From: Leptoclinus maculatus
Lineage: Eukaryota > Chordata > Actinopteri > Perciformes > Stichaeidae
Direction of reading: 5' to 3'
Assembly (NCBI GenBank): GCA_032191485.1
Contig: JAVDOI010000069.1
Coordinates: 586,001-650,000, forward strand
Length of the DNA: 64,000 nt
The notes beneath the pieces were generated by a model. It searched no databases and was not told the origin of the DNA. It worked only from the letters and a program-made list of their open reading frames with translations. Below, one piece after another: positions 54,363-64,000 of this stretch (position 1 is the first letter of the stretch; every line of letters starts with the position of its first letter). Both the position numbers and the translations under genes were made by a program.

Positions 54363-55955
54363 AATATATACATACACATACAATTAAAAAATGACGGCAA
54401 CAAAGTGACACTTAATATAATTAAATAGATTTTAAGTGATTTGAGTGAAATTGCTATAAGCTTATTAAATATCTGGATAAACGACGAAAAATCGTATTGA
54501 AATAACAACATTTTGTGACTCCTCCATCTGTGCTTTTTCAAATAATAGAATAAAGAAAATTGCAATCACTTTGAAGTAAACCAGATTGCTCCATCAGACA
54601 AAAACAAATACAATGTGCAATCACTTTGTTACAACAATGCAAATAAAGTTCTATCTGTGCAAAAAATAACTAATATTTGGCAAAAAATTGCTTATTGTGG
54701 CTGCAATTAACCTGTTTTGCACTGAATATCTTTTCAAGATAATAACAATAACGTGCAAACTGTGCAAAACTAAACAAAACAAGTTCAAATATTTGGCAAT
54801 AAAGAGTTGTACTGAGTTTTACACCGCATATCTTTTCAAAACAACAATAACGTGCAACCTGTGCAAAACAAAACACAATGAGTGCAGATATGTGTGAGCC
54901 ATCACGTTTCATCAGTATTAGTGGCTGCAATGAGCTGCTTTCCACTACACATCTTTTTAAACGGGGTTGCAGACTTGATACGGCCACTCTCAGTTCATGC
55001 TCAATGTTGAGCTTAGATCTGTATGTTGTTTTGAGAGGCAGCAGCAGAAGAGCCGATCTCACAGAGGTAGGATGTGGCGAAGGGAAGCTACACATGTGAG
55101 TCGCCAAGAATCTTGGCCGTCGCGCATGCGCAAGCGTAACCTGTTAACGGCGTAACGTAAACATTTACACGAACAGGCATTTCGCCATGTATTCATTAAT
55201 GACTTAGTTTTATGTCCGTGTATTTTGTACTTGTGTAATATGTGAAGTTCTCAATAAAGTTCTTGAAATAAAACAATTCTGCATTTCCCCCTGCGCCCCA
55301 CCTGTAATACCACTGCGGCCCACTAGAGGGGGCGCGCTGCACAGTTTGAGAAATACTGGACTACTGGAACAAAGAAATAAACTCACTCTCCTTCCACCTT
55401 AGCTAGGCTAACGTTAGCATATAGCAGACACCTGTAACGCCTGGAAGGGTGTAGCCAATCGGAGGCAGAGTCAGGGGCGGGTCTTCCCACAAGGCATTGT
55501 GGGTCGATGCACCCAGCGAGTCATGATAGTCTTTCCCATCAAAAACATGTCAAAGAAACAAGACAGCAGTCATTTTGTCCATGTTGTCAGTGGATTCATT
55601 GAGACTTTGTGGTGAGTAACAGACAGATTACATCCTACAGAGCACATAGAAGTAACACAACCAGACTGAGAGACAAAGGTTTAGTGTAGAACCTGTGCTA
55701 TGGGTGGGAAGCTAGTGGCCTCTGTGACCCACTTCTGCATCCTGTCCCCTCCATTTACTGCCTGGTAATAATCAAAATAATATGTTGTTATAATAAGTAG
55801 TAGTTAGCAGCATCGTGTTCCAGCCTTTGGTGGGGAAACACTCGAGACCCCTCATGGATGCAGCAAGCATAAATCACTCTTAAGGTTGTAAAAGGAGGAA
55901 GTGTTTAGGAGAGGAGACAAGGACAGGTTTAAAGAGTCTAAGCAATTGTCACAAC
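53861..55955. other. Non-coding intron sequence, possible hAT debris
   Basis: TA-rich tract at 54296-54385. Two related segments around 54690-54790 and 54800-54880 share ATATCTTTTCAA and ATAACGTGCAA(A/C)CTGTGCAAA. The stretch CGGCCCACTAGAGGGGGCGC followed by CACAGTTTGAGAAATACTGG (55316-55362) resembles a hAT right terminus, but no partner was found. Confidence 0.45.
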
Positions 55956-56617
55956 CAGTGGCGGCTGGTCCATAGAGGGCGCTAGGGCGCCGCCCCCCCT
56001 TGAGCTACAAATAATACAAAATAAAATAAATAATAATAATAATAAACTATACAAATTGCCAATATTTGTGTTTTTGAAACATGGAATCACCCAGTAATAT
56101 GTGTAAAATATGATATCTGTGGTAAATATATGCTTTTCCTGCTCGTCCTCTCCTCATGTGCACGTCTCAGCTGCTGGGGCGCTGGAGAAACTGCCCCAAA
56201 GAGGCGGGTCTATGAAGCAGTTTAGCCAATGATGCTTTAATGCTGACTACAGATATAAATGAGTGACATACAATTTAGCCAATCAGCGTCCTCAAATAGA
56301 TTCAGTTTGGGGCAGATTTCGTTCTGCCCCAAACTGCGCGTTCTCGTCAGGACTAGTCTCTACAGGCGAGCACTGCTCCTCCAAGACCCGCTTGAGAGGA
56401 GAACTGAGAGGAGAAACTACTGAAAGAGCTGATCCCAGATCAGCCTGACCTCACAATCAGACAGCAGACTAGCAGGAAAGAGAAGCAGTACATGAAGCTT
56501 CTCTACTAGCTGTACACCAGACAGGTTTGACTCGCTGGATGACGTCATGATAATAACTTATTTATCTTTTTAAAACAACGGGGACAGATCCAGCATGGAC
56601 AGTTAGGGAGTGAGGGA
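55956..56617 (+). repeat. hAT-like interspersed repeat, copy 1
   Basis: Starts CAGTGGCGGCTGG and matches 58196-58816 over its length, including GCGGGTCTATGAAGCAGTTT, AGCCAATCAGCGTCCTCAAA and CAGCATGGACAGTTAGGGAG. No transposase ORF. Confidence 0.7.
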
Positions 56618-56639
56618 CATGAAGCACCTGTCTGAGAAA

Positions 56640-56830
56640 TGGATATATAGTTATATATAAATAATTATATATATGTGTGTGTGTGTGTGTGTTTTATATT
56701 ATAGTGAATATTATTATATGATATATATATATATATTATTATATTATACAGAATGTTATATGATATATATATATTATTATATTATACAGAATATTATTAT
56801 ATGATATATATATTATATTATACTGAATTC
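56640..56830 (+). repeat. AT-rich imperfect tandem repeat
   Basis: GT tract at 56676-56692, then about three units of TATTATATTATACAGAAT preceded by (AT)n between 56706 and 56828. Confidence 0.8.
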
Positions 56831-57268
56831 CCTGTGAGGGTGACTAAAATAAGATGTCCTGACGTGTTTGTCAAAGTGTTATTTACTGCTTTTTTTCGTG
56901 TTGGAATGAATGTTAAATATTTAACTGCAAAGTAGTAATGCGTGTTTGATACCTTCATTTGTTTGCATTAAATCATTCTGGGATGTTTGCTGAAATTGAT
57001 TGGATGTGGCACAGCCCTACCAAGAACATGTTCCACCAGCTCCACTGGTCACAACAAATATTACCCTTTAATCTACTCTTCTGTGATTGGCTGAAAAGAA
57101 AGGAGACGTCGAATAAACATTCTTGTTTTTAAATGCAGGTTCAACTGTCTGAATATAAATGTAACAACATCCACATAAGTTTTGATGAAAATTGCAAATA
57201 CATTTAAAAACAAATGTGTATTTTTTTTACATTTCCTTCAAACAACAAATATGTGTCTATTTCTCCAG

Positions 57269-57301
57269 GACTCCAGGCTGAAGGAGATCACACATCAACA
57301 G
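57269..57301 (+). CDS. SRCR gene exon 2: linker
   Basis: 33 bp between TTTCTCCAG and GTAAAT, phase 1 at both ends. It completes the Gly codon from exon 1 and reads LQAEGDHTST: the signal-peptidase region and a short mature N-terminus. Confidence 0.7.
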
Positions 57302-57423
57302 GTAAATAGAGAAAGAAAAGAGAAAGAAAGAACCAATGAAGCAGAATCAGCAGTCAAGTTTTAGTTTGATATTTTATTAATTAAATGTATTTCTTTACTG
57401 ACGACTCTCTTGTTTCTGTTCAG

Positions 57424-57708
57424 AACCTGTCAGGTTGGTGGGAGGAGACAGTCGCTGTGCAGGAACACTGGAGCTGAAACATCAAGGAGACTGGAGACCA
57501 GTAGATGACTCTGACTGGACCCTGAAGGAAGCAGCTGTTGTCTGTAGAGAGCTGGACTGTGGCTCTGCTGTTTCTATCAGACGGAGAAAGGAGTCCTCAG
57601 AGAGATCTGTGTGGTGGATCAGGTCTGACTGTGTTCACTCTGGATCTGCTCTGAAGGATTGTTTAACACCATATTCCTCTTCCTCCATCGTGGATCTCAC
57701 TTGCTCAG
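57424..57708 (+). CDS. SRCR gene exon 3: scavenger receptor cysteine-rich domain
   Basis: 285 bp, phase 1 at both ends (after CAG, before GTAAGC). Encodes one SRCR domain of about 95 residues: VRLVGGDSRCAGTLEL, GDWRPVDDSDWTLKEAAVVC, RELDCGSAVS, RSDCVHSGSALKDC, and VDLTCSG. Six cysteines are visible (SRC, VVC, LDC, SDC, KDC, LTC), fewer than the eight of typical group B repeats. WTLKEAAVVCRELDCG is the SRCR signature. SRCR proteins of fish (CD5/CD6/CD163/DMBT1-like) bind microbial or lipid ligands and act in innate immunity; which one this is cannot be told from one domain. No second domain, transmembrane segment or poly-A exon was found downstream, so the gene may be truncated or continue beyond the window. 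Confidence 0.85.
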
Positions 57709-58195
57709 GTAAGCCCATCAGTGACATCATCTATGACAGTGATGTATCCAGGTTGACACATGCAGCAGCTAGAATGTCAGCAGACTTGTCTGATGAGCTG
57801 CTGCCTCAGTAAATCAGGTGCTGAATGCACCAAGATATCTTGATATGAAAGCTCCATGTCTGCTGCTTCAGGAGTCCTCTGGGCCGACCACCAACCAGCC
57901 TGAGAGGACTCCTCCTTCAGCTCCACAGCTTTCTTATTCACTGGTTTCCACCAGCAGCTTCTTTGGTTTCCACCATAACAGGCACCAATGACCTACTGGA
58001 CACAACTTTGATGAGCTCAGCTCAGCCGGGGGCTCGTCAGTATCTCCACACCGTCCTTCACCCTGGACACTCCTTAAGGAGAGAGTCCAGCCCCATCTCT
58101 TTACATTTTAGGGATCATTTTATGAACAGATTTATATTCTGGGTCGCAGATCTTCTCAGAAAAAAATAAGACAGAATGTTATTTAGTGTCTGGTG
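57709..58195. other. Sequence after the SRCR exon
   Basis: If unspliced, the frame runs 35 more codons to a stop at 57810-57812. No further SRCR exon is recognised. A CTGCTGCTTCAG acceptor-like site at about 57871 is followed by a short open stretch of uncertain meaning. Confidence 0.4.
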
Positions 58196-58803
58196 CAGTG
58201 GCGGCTGGCCAATAGAGGGCCATGGGGCGTGGCCCCTCCATGAGCCACAAACAAAATTAGAATAACAATAAATTATACAAATTGTCAATATTTGTGTTTT
58301 TGAAACATGGAATGTACCCAGTAATATTTGTAAATTATGATATCTGAACAAAATATATGCTGTCTGCTCGTCCTCTCCGCCTGTCTGCTCGTCTCAGCAG
58401 CGCTGGGCCATCGAGAAATGTCCCACAGGAGGCGGGTCTATGAAGCAGTTTAGCCAATTGCTGATTAAGACATAAATGAGTGACATACAATTTAGCCAAT
58501 CAGCGTCCTCAAATAGATTCAGCTCGGGGCGCGCGTCCTCATCAGGAGAAGTCTCTACAGGCGAGCGCGAGCACTACTCCTCCAAGACCCGTTTGAGAAC
58601 TTTGAGGAGATTCTGCAGTTAAAGAGCTGATCCCAGATCAGCCTGACCTCACAATCAGACAGCAGACTAGCAGGAAAGAGAAGCAGTACATGAAGCTTCT
58701 CTACTAGCTGTACACCAGACAGGTTTGACTAGCTGGATGATGTCATAATAATAACTTATTTATCTTTTTAAAACAACGGGGACAGAACCAGCATGGACAG
58801 TTA
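58196..58803 (+). repeat. hAT-like interspersed repeat, copy 2
   Basis: Starts CAGTGGCGGCTGG like the copy at 55956, with the same internal blocks. The end (CATGGACAGTTAGGGAGTGA) passes directly into a 46-bp minisatellite. Confidence 0.7.
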
Positions 58804-59316
58804 GGGAGTGAGGGAGGAGGAGGTAAAGAGACACGAGAACACCAGGGTAGGGAGTGAGGGATGAGGAGGTAAGGAGACATGAGAACACCAGGGTATGGAG
58901 TGGGGGATGAGGAGGTAAGGAGACACGAGAACACCAGGGTAGGGAGTGAGGGATGAGGAGGTAAGGAGACACGAGAACACCAGGGTAGGGAGTGAGGGAG
59001 GAGGAGGTAAGGAGACACGAGAACACCAGGGTAGGGAGTGAGGGATGAGGAGGTAAGGAGACACGAGAACACCAGGGTATGGAGTGAGGGATGAGGAGGT
59101 AAGGAGACACGAGAACACCAGGGTAGGGAGTGAGGGATGAGGAGGTAAGTAGACACAAGAACACCAGGGTAGGGAGTGAGGGATGAGGAGGTAAGGAGAC
59201 ACGAGAACACCAGGGTAGGGAGTGAGGGATGAGGAGGTAAGGAGACACGAGAACACCAGGGTAGGGAGTGAGGGATGAGGAGGTAAGGAGACACGAGAAC
59301 ACCAGGGTAGGGAGTG
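58804..59316 (+). repeat. 46-bp minisatellite, 11 copies
   Basis: GGGAGTGAGGGATGAGGAGG plus TAAGGAGACACGAGAACACC and AGGGTA. 46 is not a multiple of three, so three overlapping minus-strand ORFs (up to 212 codons) arise; they are not genes. Confidence 0.95.
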
Positions 59317-59952
59317 TTTTCTAATAAACTCACAAAATGGCCAAAATAATAATAAATGGAGAAACTAAAACTTGCATTCAATTACCTTTTTGGCCACCTG
59401 GGGGCAGTGGAAACAAGCTACAAACACACGTTTTTCATGTTGTACATGTGATCTTACAGGCAGACTTCTTATCAAGTGAGAAGTGACTCGACTATAGAAT
59501 ACCATTGCAGTGGTAAAAACAAAGAGTGCCAAATAAGAACATAAAGTCGGGCATACAGTTTGCAATTGCTAACAAATAACTCTGTCTCATATCCCAAGCT
59601 CTAAAAACTAAATCTGTCACACAAACCTCAAGTCTTTTATAATCATCTGACCCCAAAAAAAGACACATTTCACTACAGATCATGTCCCTCGAATAATTGT
59701 ATAATGAGAAATAAAACATTAAATGAATTTCGAAACTATGACACTCAGTCACATCAGCGTGTGTCAATTTCTGCTCATTACATGCACACACTGCTTTAGG
59801 CAAAAAAACAACTTGGTTATGTTGAGGAAAAGCTTGTGGTTTGGGTTGAAATAAATATGTTTCTTTCATAGATAGGCGTAGATAGATAGTAGGTGTCATT
59901 ACGTTCACGACATAGTAACATTATGTAACCTACGCTACGTTACGTACAAGAC
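59317..59952. other. Non-coding stretch
   Basis: AT-rich, no recognised feature. The last ~60 bp contain degenerate versions of the following 99-bp repeat. Confidence 0.5.
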
Positions 59953-61275
59953 GTAGTAACGTTACGTAACCTAGACTACGTTACGTATATAACATAGTAA
60001 CGTTACATAACCTCCGTAATATAGCTAAGTAGACTACATTACACATGCGACGTAGTAACGTTACGTAACCTAGACTACGTTACGTATATAACATAGTAAC
60101 GTTACATAACCTCCGTAATATAGCTAAGTAGACTACATTACACATGCGACGTAGTAACGTTACGTAACCTAGACTACGTTACGTATATAACATAGTAACG
60201 TTACATAACCTCCGTAATATAGCTAAGTAGACTACATTACACATGCGACGTAGTAACGTTACGTAACCTAGACTACGTTACGTATATAACATAGTAACGT
60301 TACATAACCTCCGTAATATAGCTAAGTAGACTACATTACACATGCGACGTAGTAACGTTACGTAACCTAGACTACGTTACGTATATAACATAGTAACGTT
60401 ACATAACCTCCGTAATATAGCTAAGTAGACTACATTACACATGCGACGTAGTAACGTTACGTAACCTAGACTACGTTACGTATATAACATAGTAACGTTA
60501 CATAACCTCCGTAATATAGCTAAGTAGACTACATTACACATGCGACGTAGTAACGTTACGTAACCTAGACTACGTTACGTATATAACATAGTAACGTTAC
60601 ATAACCTCCGTAATATAGCTAAGTAGACTACATTACACATGCGACGTAGTAACGTTACGTAACCTAGACTACGTTACGTATATAACATAGTAACGTTACA
60701 TAACCTCCGTAATATAGCTAAGTAGACTACATTACACATGCGACGTAGTAACGTTACGTAACCTAGACTACGTTACGTATATAACATAGTAACGTTACAT
60801 AACCTCCGTAATATAGCTAAGTAGACTACATTACACATGCGACGTAGTAACGTTACGTAACCTAGACTACGTTACGTATATAACATAGTAACGTTACATA
60901 ACCTCCGTAATATAGCTAAGTAGACTACATTACACATGCGACGTAGTAACGTTACGTAACCTAGACTACGTTACGTATATAACATAGTAACGTTACATAA
61001 CCTCCGTAATATAGCTAAGTAGACTACATTACACATGCGACGTAGTAACGTTACGTAACCTAGACTACGTTACGTATATAACATAGTAACGTTACATAAC
61101 CTCCGTAATATAGCTAAGTAGACTACATTACACATGCGACGTAGTAACGTTACGTAACCTAGACTACGTTACGTATATAACATAGTAACGTTACATAACC
61201 TCCGTAATATAGCTAAGTAGACTACATTACACATGCGACGTAGTAACGTTACGTAACCTAGACTACGTTACGTAC
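59953..61275 (+). repeat. 99-bp satellite-like array, 13 near-identical copies
   Basis: The unit begins GTAGTAACGTTACGTAACCT and ends ACATTACACATGCGAC; spacing is exactly 99 bp from 59953 to 61240 (13 units). Units 2-13 look identical by eye. Each contains the palindromes GTTACGTAAC and TAACGTTA, and two related halves. Degenerate half-units flank the array on both sides (59905-59952, 61265-61340). Confidence 0.95.
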
Positions 61276-63070
61276 GTGACGTAGTCAACGTCATGTAAGC
61301 GACATAGTAACGTTACGTCACTTAGAATAAGTCAACGTTGACTTTTGGTTCAACGCGGGACAACAGCGATCTCCTGGGTGTAAGTCCTGTGTTTGTCATC
61401 CATCCACTATCCAACTGGACATCCGCCCTCTGCTGACTTCATGGCTCTTTATACTACGTGACCTCACTTCCTCCTTTACTCCTAGCATAACTACGGTCAT
61501 GTTAAACGACATAGTTTGAGGTATCACACACTCACAATCACAGATCGTAGGTCTTACCATTGACTTTAAGTTGCCTTTCAAAATAAAAGTCACTCACATG
61601 ATAATTGTGATTACACAGCCTTGTAACGACTTCACAGCATCTGTGGCATAATTCAATGCACAACGCATATCCTCACAGGTGTAACAGTCGAATTATAACT
61701 GTGTGTTTAATTCTTTATCTCACAAACCCATTGGTTCAGGATTCTGTAGGCCTTTGCTTTCATCTGGTGGCATTACAGAGAAACAATAAAGGAAACAACA
61801 AGCTCTTTCACACACACACACACACACTCTCACATGTTTCCAGGTGACACCGACTGGACTCGCACTGGATCAATCTGTCACCATTTGTCACTGACCGCTC
61901 TCCACTCTACCGTGAATGTGCGCTGTGTGTGTGTACGGGTGTGTTTTAGTCTCCAGCGCTGTAAAAGGACCTTTGACAGGTGTATTGAGGAGACACGGTC
62001 CCCATTCATACACGACTGCCTCCAGTAAAAGCCTGATTGTTACCTGTCTGTACAAGAAACAGCTCGGAAAAGACGGAGGGACAAAGGAGTGCGACGGCAA
62101 AAAGAGACGGGAAAGCTCTGCAGTGAAGATGCGGAGGAGAGAGAAAGTGGAGTAAAATCAAATTGAATAAAACAAACGAGGCAATACCAAACCAATAGAG
62201 GTGGAAAACAAGAAAAGGGGAGATGGTGCGCACAGAAGCTGAAGAGGAAGTGGCGTTTGAATTATTTTGCCTGGAAAAATACGGCCCTGCATAGGTGGTA
62301 TAGGTGTTAAAGGAAAGAAGATGATTAACTACATCACAGATTCAGTTTTTATACGGCCGATACATCTCTGCCTCGCTCACAGCACAGTCCCGCACTTATG
62401 GAATGTGCCTAATCCATAACCATAACGCCGGCGTGGCAGCATGGACTTATATATCAAGGCATTTTGCTCGGTATGATAATGCTCATTGGAGCTCACATAT
62501 CATCAGGTCCACCGATCGCATGCAGATAAACAGATGCTCGTGTCACATCTCTGGTATTTTACAAAATATGAGCCACGCGGAAACTCATTGAAATGATTTC
62601 TTTATTGGCATCCTTATCCTCTTATCATAAATCACAAGCTTGTTAATTTCTAATTTGTGCAAATGGCATGTGTGTTAAAAAATGTAAACACTAATTAACC
62701 ATGCGATGATAAATGAGAGGACGGCTCGCTTCTCTTCTCTTCTCAGCTGTTATACAACATCACAAATGTAGACCCGGCAGCCTGCTTTGTTCTGCGTTTT
62801 CATTCAGAACAGTTCTAATGAGGACAAACGGCTCCCCGGTTGAGCCACAATGGCTCCGCCGACTCTGAAAAAGAACTAAAATGGCTGAATGGAAATGAGA
62901 GGGGCAGAAGAGGTCAGCCCTCTGCATCAATTCTCATATTGCCACACACACACACACACACACACACGCGCACAAATGACTATTGCACATTGAGGTGGCA
63001 TGGACGCATAACGGTGACAGCAGCCATCTCTCTAACCATCCCTCTCCTCTAATATCATCATTTGAATCTC

Positions 63071-63102
<32 letters not shown>

Positions 63103-63327
63103 ATCTCTTAACATTATCATCTGAATAGCCAGCACGTGATGGGATGTTGGACCGGGGATCAAATTGAGAAAATGTATTAGGAAAAGTGGAATAACTGACC
63201 GGCAATGGGATTAGCATATCCCTGTCAAAGGCAGGCAAATGGTAATTTATTTATTCATCATTTTATTTATTTTGCTGTTACACAAGATTGATAAGACAGA
63301 TAATTTACAGACTATATAGCAACGAGC

Positions 63328-63359
<32 letters not shown>

Positions 63360-64000
63360 GTGGCAATATGTCATTGTCGTGTTGCTAATTACCAAATGGG
63401 ACCAATTTCTTTGCCCATTTCTAAGAGTTTTAGTCGAGTGTATTGTGAAGCAGCACTAGCTACAAGCATTGCTCATGTTTCTCAAAATGTCCCTGAACTG
63501 CATTTCCTCATTGCCCGAAGAGAGCCGTATGTCCTATTACGTCATATGCGAGGGATGGTAGAGACCGGAAAGGTTTTCATTTGTTTGCGTCATTGACATC
63601 ATCACTTCACTGGACAACGGCTGGCTCAAGTTGTGTGAGCGTTAGATATCCTGTGCATTGATATTAAAGCAATGAACCCGCCTTTAGCTGACATGGGGCA
63701 TCAATGTGTGTTTGGTTTGCAGAAACTGTAGGCTCAGCGTAGTGATTAATAAGGCCTTGTTATTAGTATCGAAGGTGTTATTTGTTTAAAAACAGCTCCC
63801 ATGATGATTGACACACAGCAGTTTACATATTTGTAGCTTCCACTGAGGACAAGGAGGTCACGTGATTGTGTTTTTTCTCAGAATTTGGGTGATTTTTGCA
63901 ACCATGACATAACAACTATAACATGCTTGGTATTACTAGACTCAGATTCTGTAATTCTCCACCAATATTTTATTCCTGGAAGTGTGGTGAGTGCTTTCGA
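61276..64000. other. Non-coding stretch with microsatellites
   Basis: CA tract at 61811-61828, CA at 62944-62967, (TC)n at 63067-63102 and (TA)n at 63334-63359. No supported exon on either strand. Confidence 0.5.

Larger units (their letters stand above)
47239..57268 (+). other. SRCR gene intron 1 (about 10 kb, repeat-filled)
   Basis: Spans from the GTAGGA donor to the acceptor TTTCTCCAG. Contains the CA array, the 35-bp minisatellite, an L2-type tail, the 4.5 kb foldback element, AT-rich tandem repeats and a hAT-like copy. No exon was recognised inside. Confidence 0.6.

Noticed and set aside
58743..59381. Three overlapping minus-strand ORFs rich in LLTSSSLTPYPGVL
   Set aside because: By-products of the 46-bp array, which shifts frame every unit so all three frames stay open.
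59953..61275. Possible centromeric satellite
   Set aside because: Only 1.3 kb and embedded in ordinary sequence; no evidence beyond tandem order.
1..64000. tRNA, rRNA or snRNA genes
   Set aside because: No A/B-box plus cloverleaf combination or conserved rRNA/snRNA segment was seen on either strand by eye.

Overview
The window is nuclear DNA from a ray-finned (teleost-type) fish. Evidence: spliced vertebrate exons with GT-AG introns; a mix of Ty3/gypsy, retrovirus-like, Ngaro, L2-type LINE, hAT, PIF/Harbinger and TTAA-target elements; many CA/GT microsatellites and long minisatellites. There is no bacterial-type operon, CRISPR array or rRNA. Two host loci are visible, both on the + strand, and most of the rest is mobile or tandemly repeated DNA.

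Layout. (1) 44-7391: the 3' part of a ZZEF1-like gene. The run of exons 3883-5506 is well preserved, but the ZZ zinc-finger part has an in-frame stop and a frame jump, an upstream exon changes frame, and the exons between 5506 and the last exon (7311-7391) are not found. (2) 5537-10713: two inverted copies of a ~1.37 kb TTAA-flanked element sit either side of that last exon. (3) 12104-13370: remains of a hAT (GTF2IRD2/ZBED-like) transposase. (4) 13665-16850: a 5'-truncated Ty3/gypsy element on the minus strand with one LTR. (5) 23292-24428 and 27318-29410: two hAT elements with perfect 8-bp target duplications, each containing a copy of the same PIF/Harbinger element. (6) 30180-33420: a 36-bp minisatellite with a 19-monomer higher-order repeat, split by an L2-type LINE 3' end. 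(7) 35060-44995: retroelement debris. An endogenous retrovirus-like pol (36850-44862) is split by a 5.3 kb Ngaro (tyrosine-recombinase) retrotransposon with diagnostic split direct repeats (38011-43305). (8) 47196-57708: a secreted scavenger-receptor (SRCR) gene with a signal-peptide exon, a small linker exon and one SRCR exon. Its ~10 kb first intron holds a 35-bp minisatellite and a 4.5 kb giant inverted-repeat (foldback) element whose arms carry ~60-bp satellite arrays. (9) 55956-61275: two copies of a hAT-like repeat, a 46-bp minisatellite that grows out of one copy, and a strikingly homogeneous 99-bp array. (10) 61276-64000: simple repeats only.

The two host genes show no functional link. 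The interest of the window lies in nested insertions whose order can be read from target duplications, and in arrays that arose inside or next to transposons. Many frameshifts recur across unrelated elements and the ZZEF1 exons, so part of the apparent decay could be assembly error in homopolymers.
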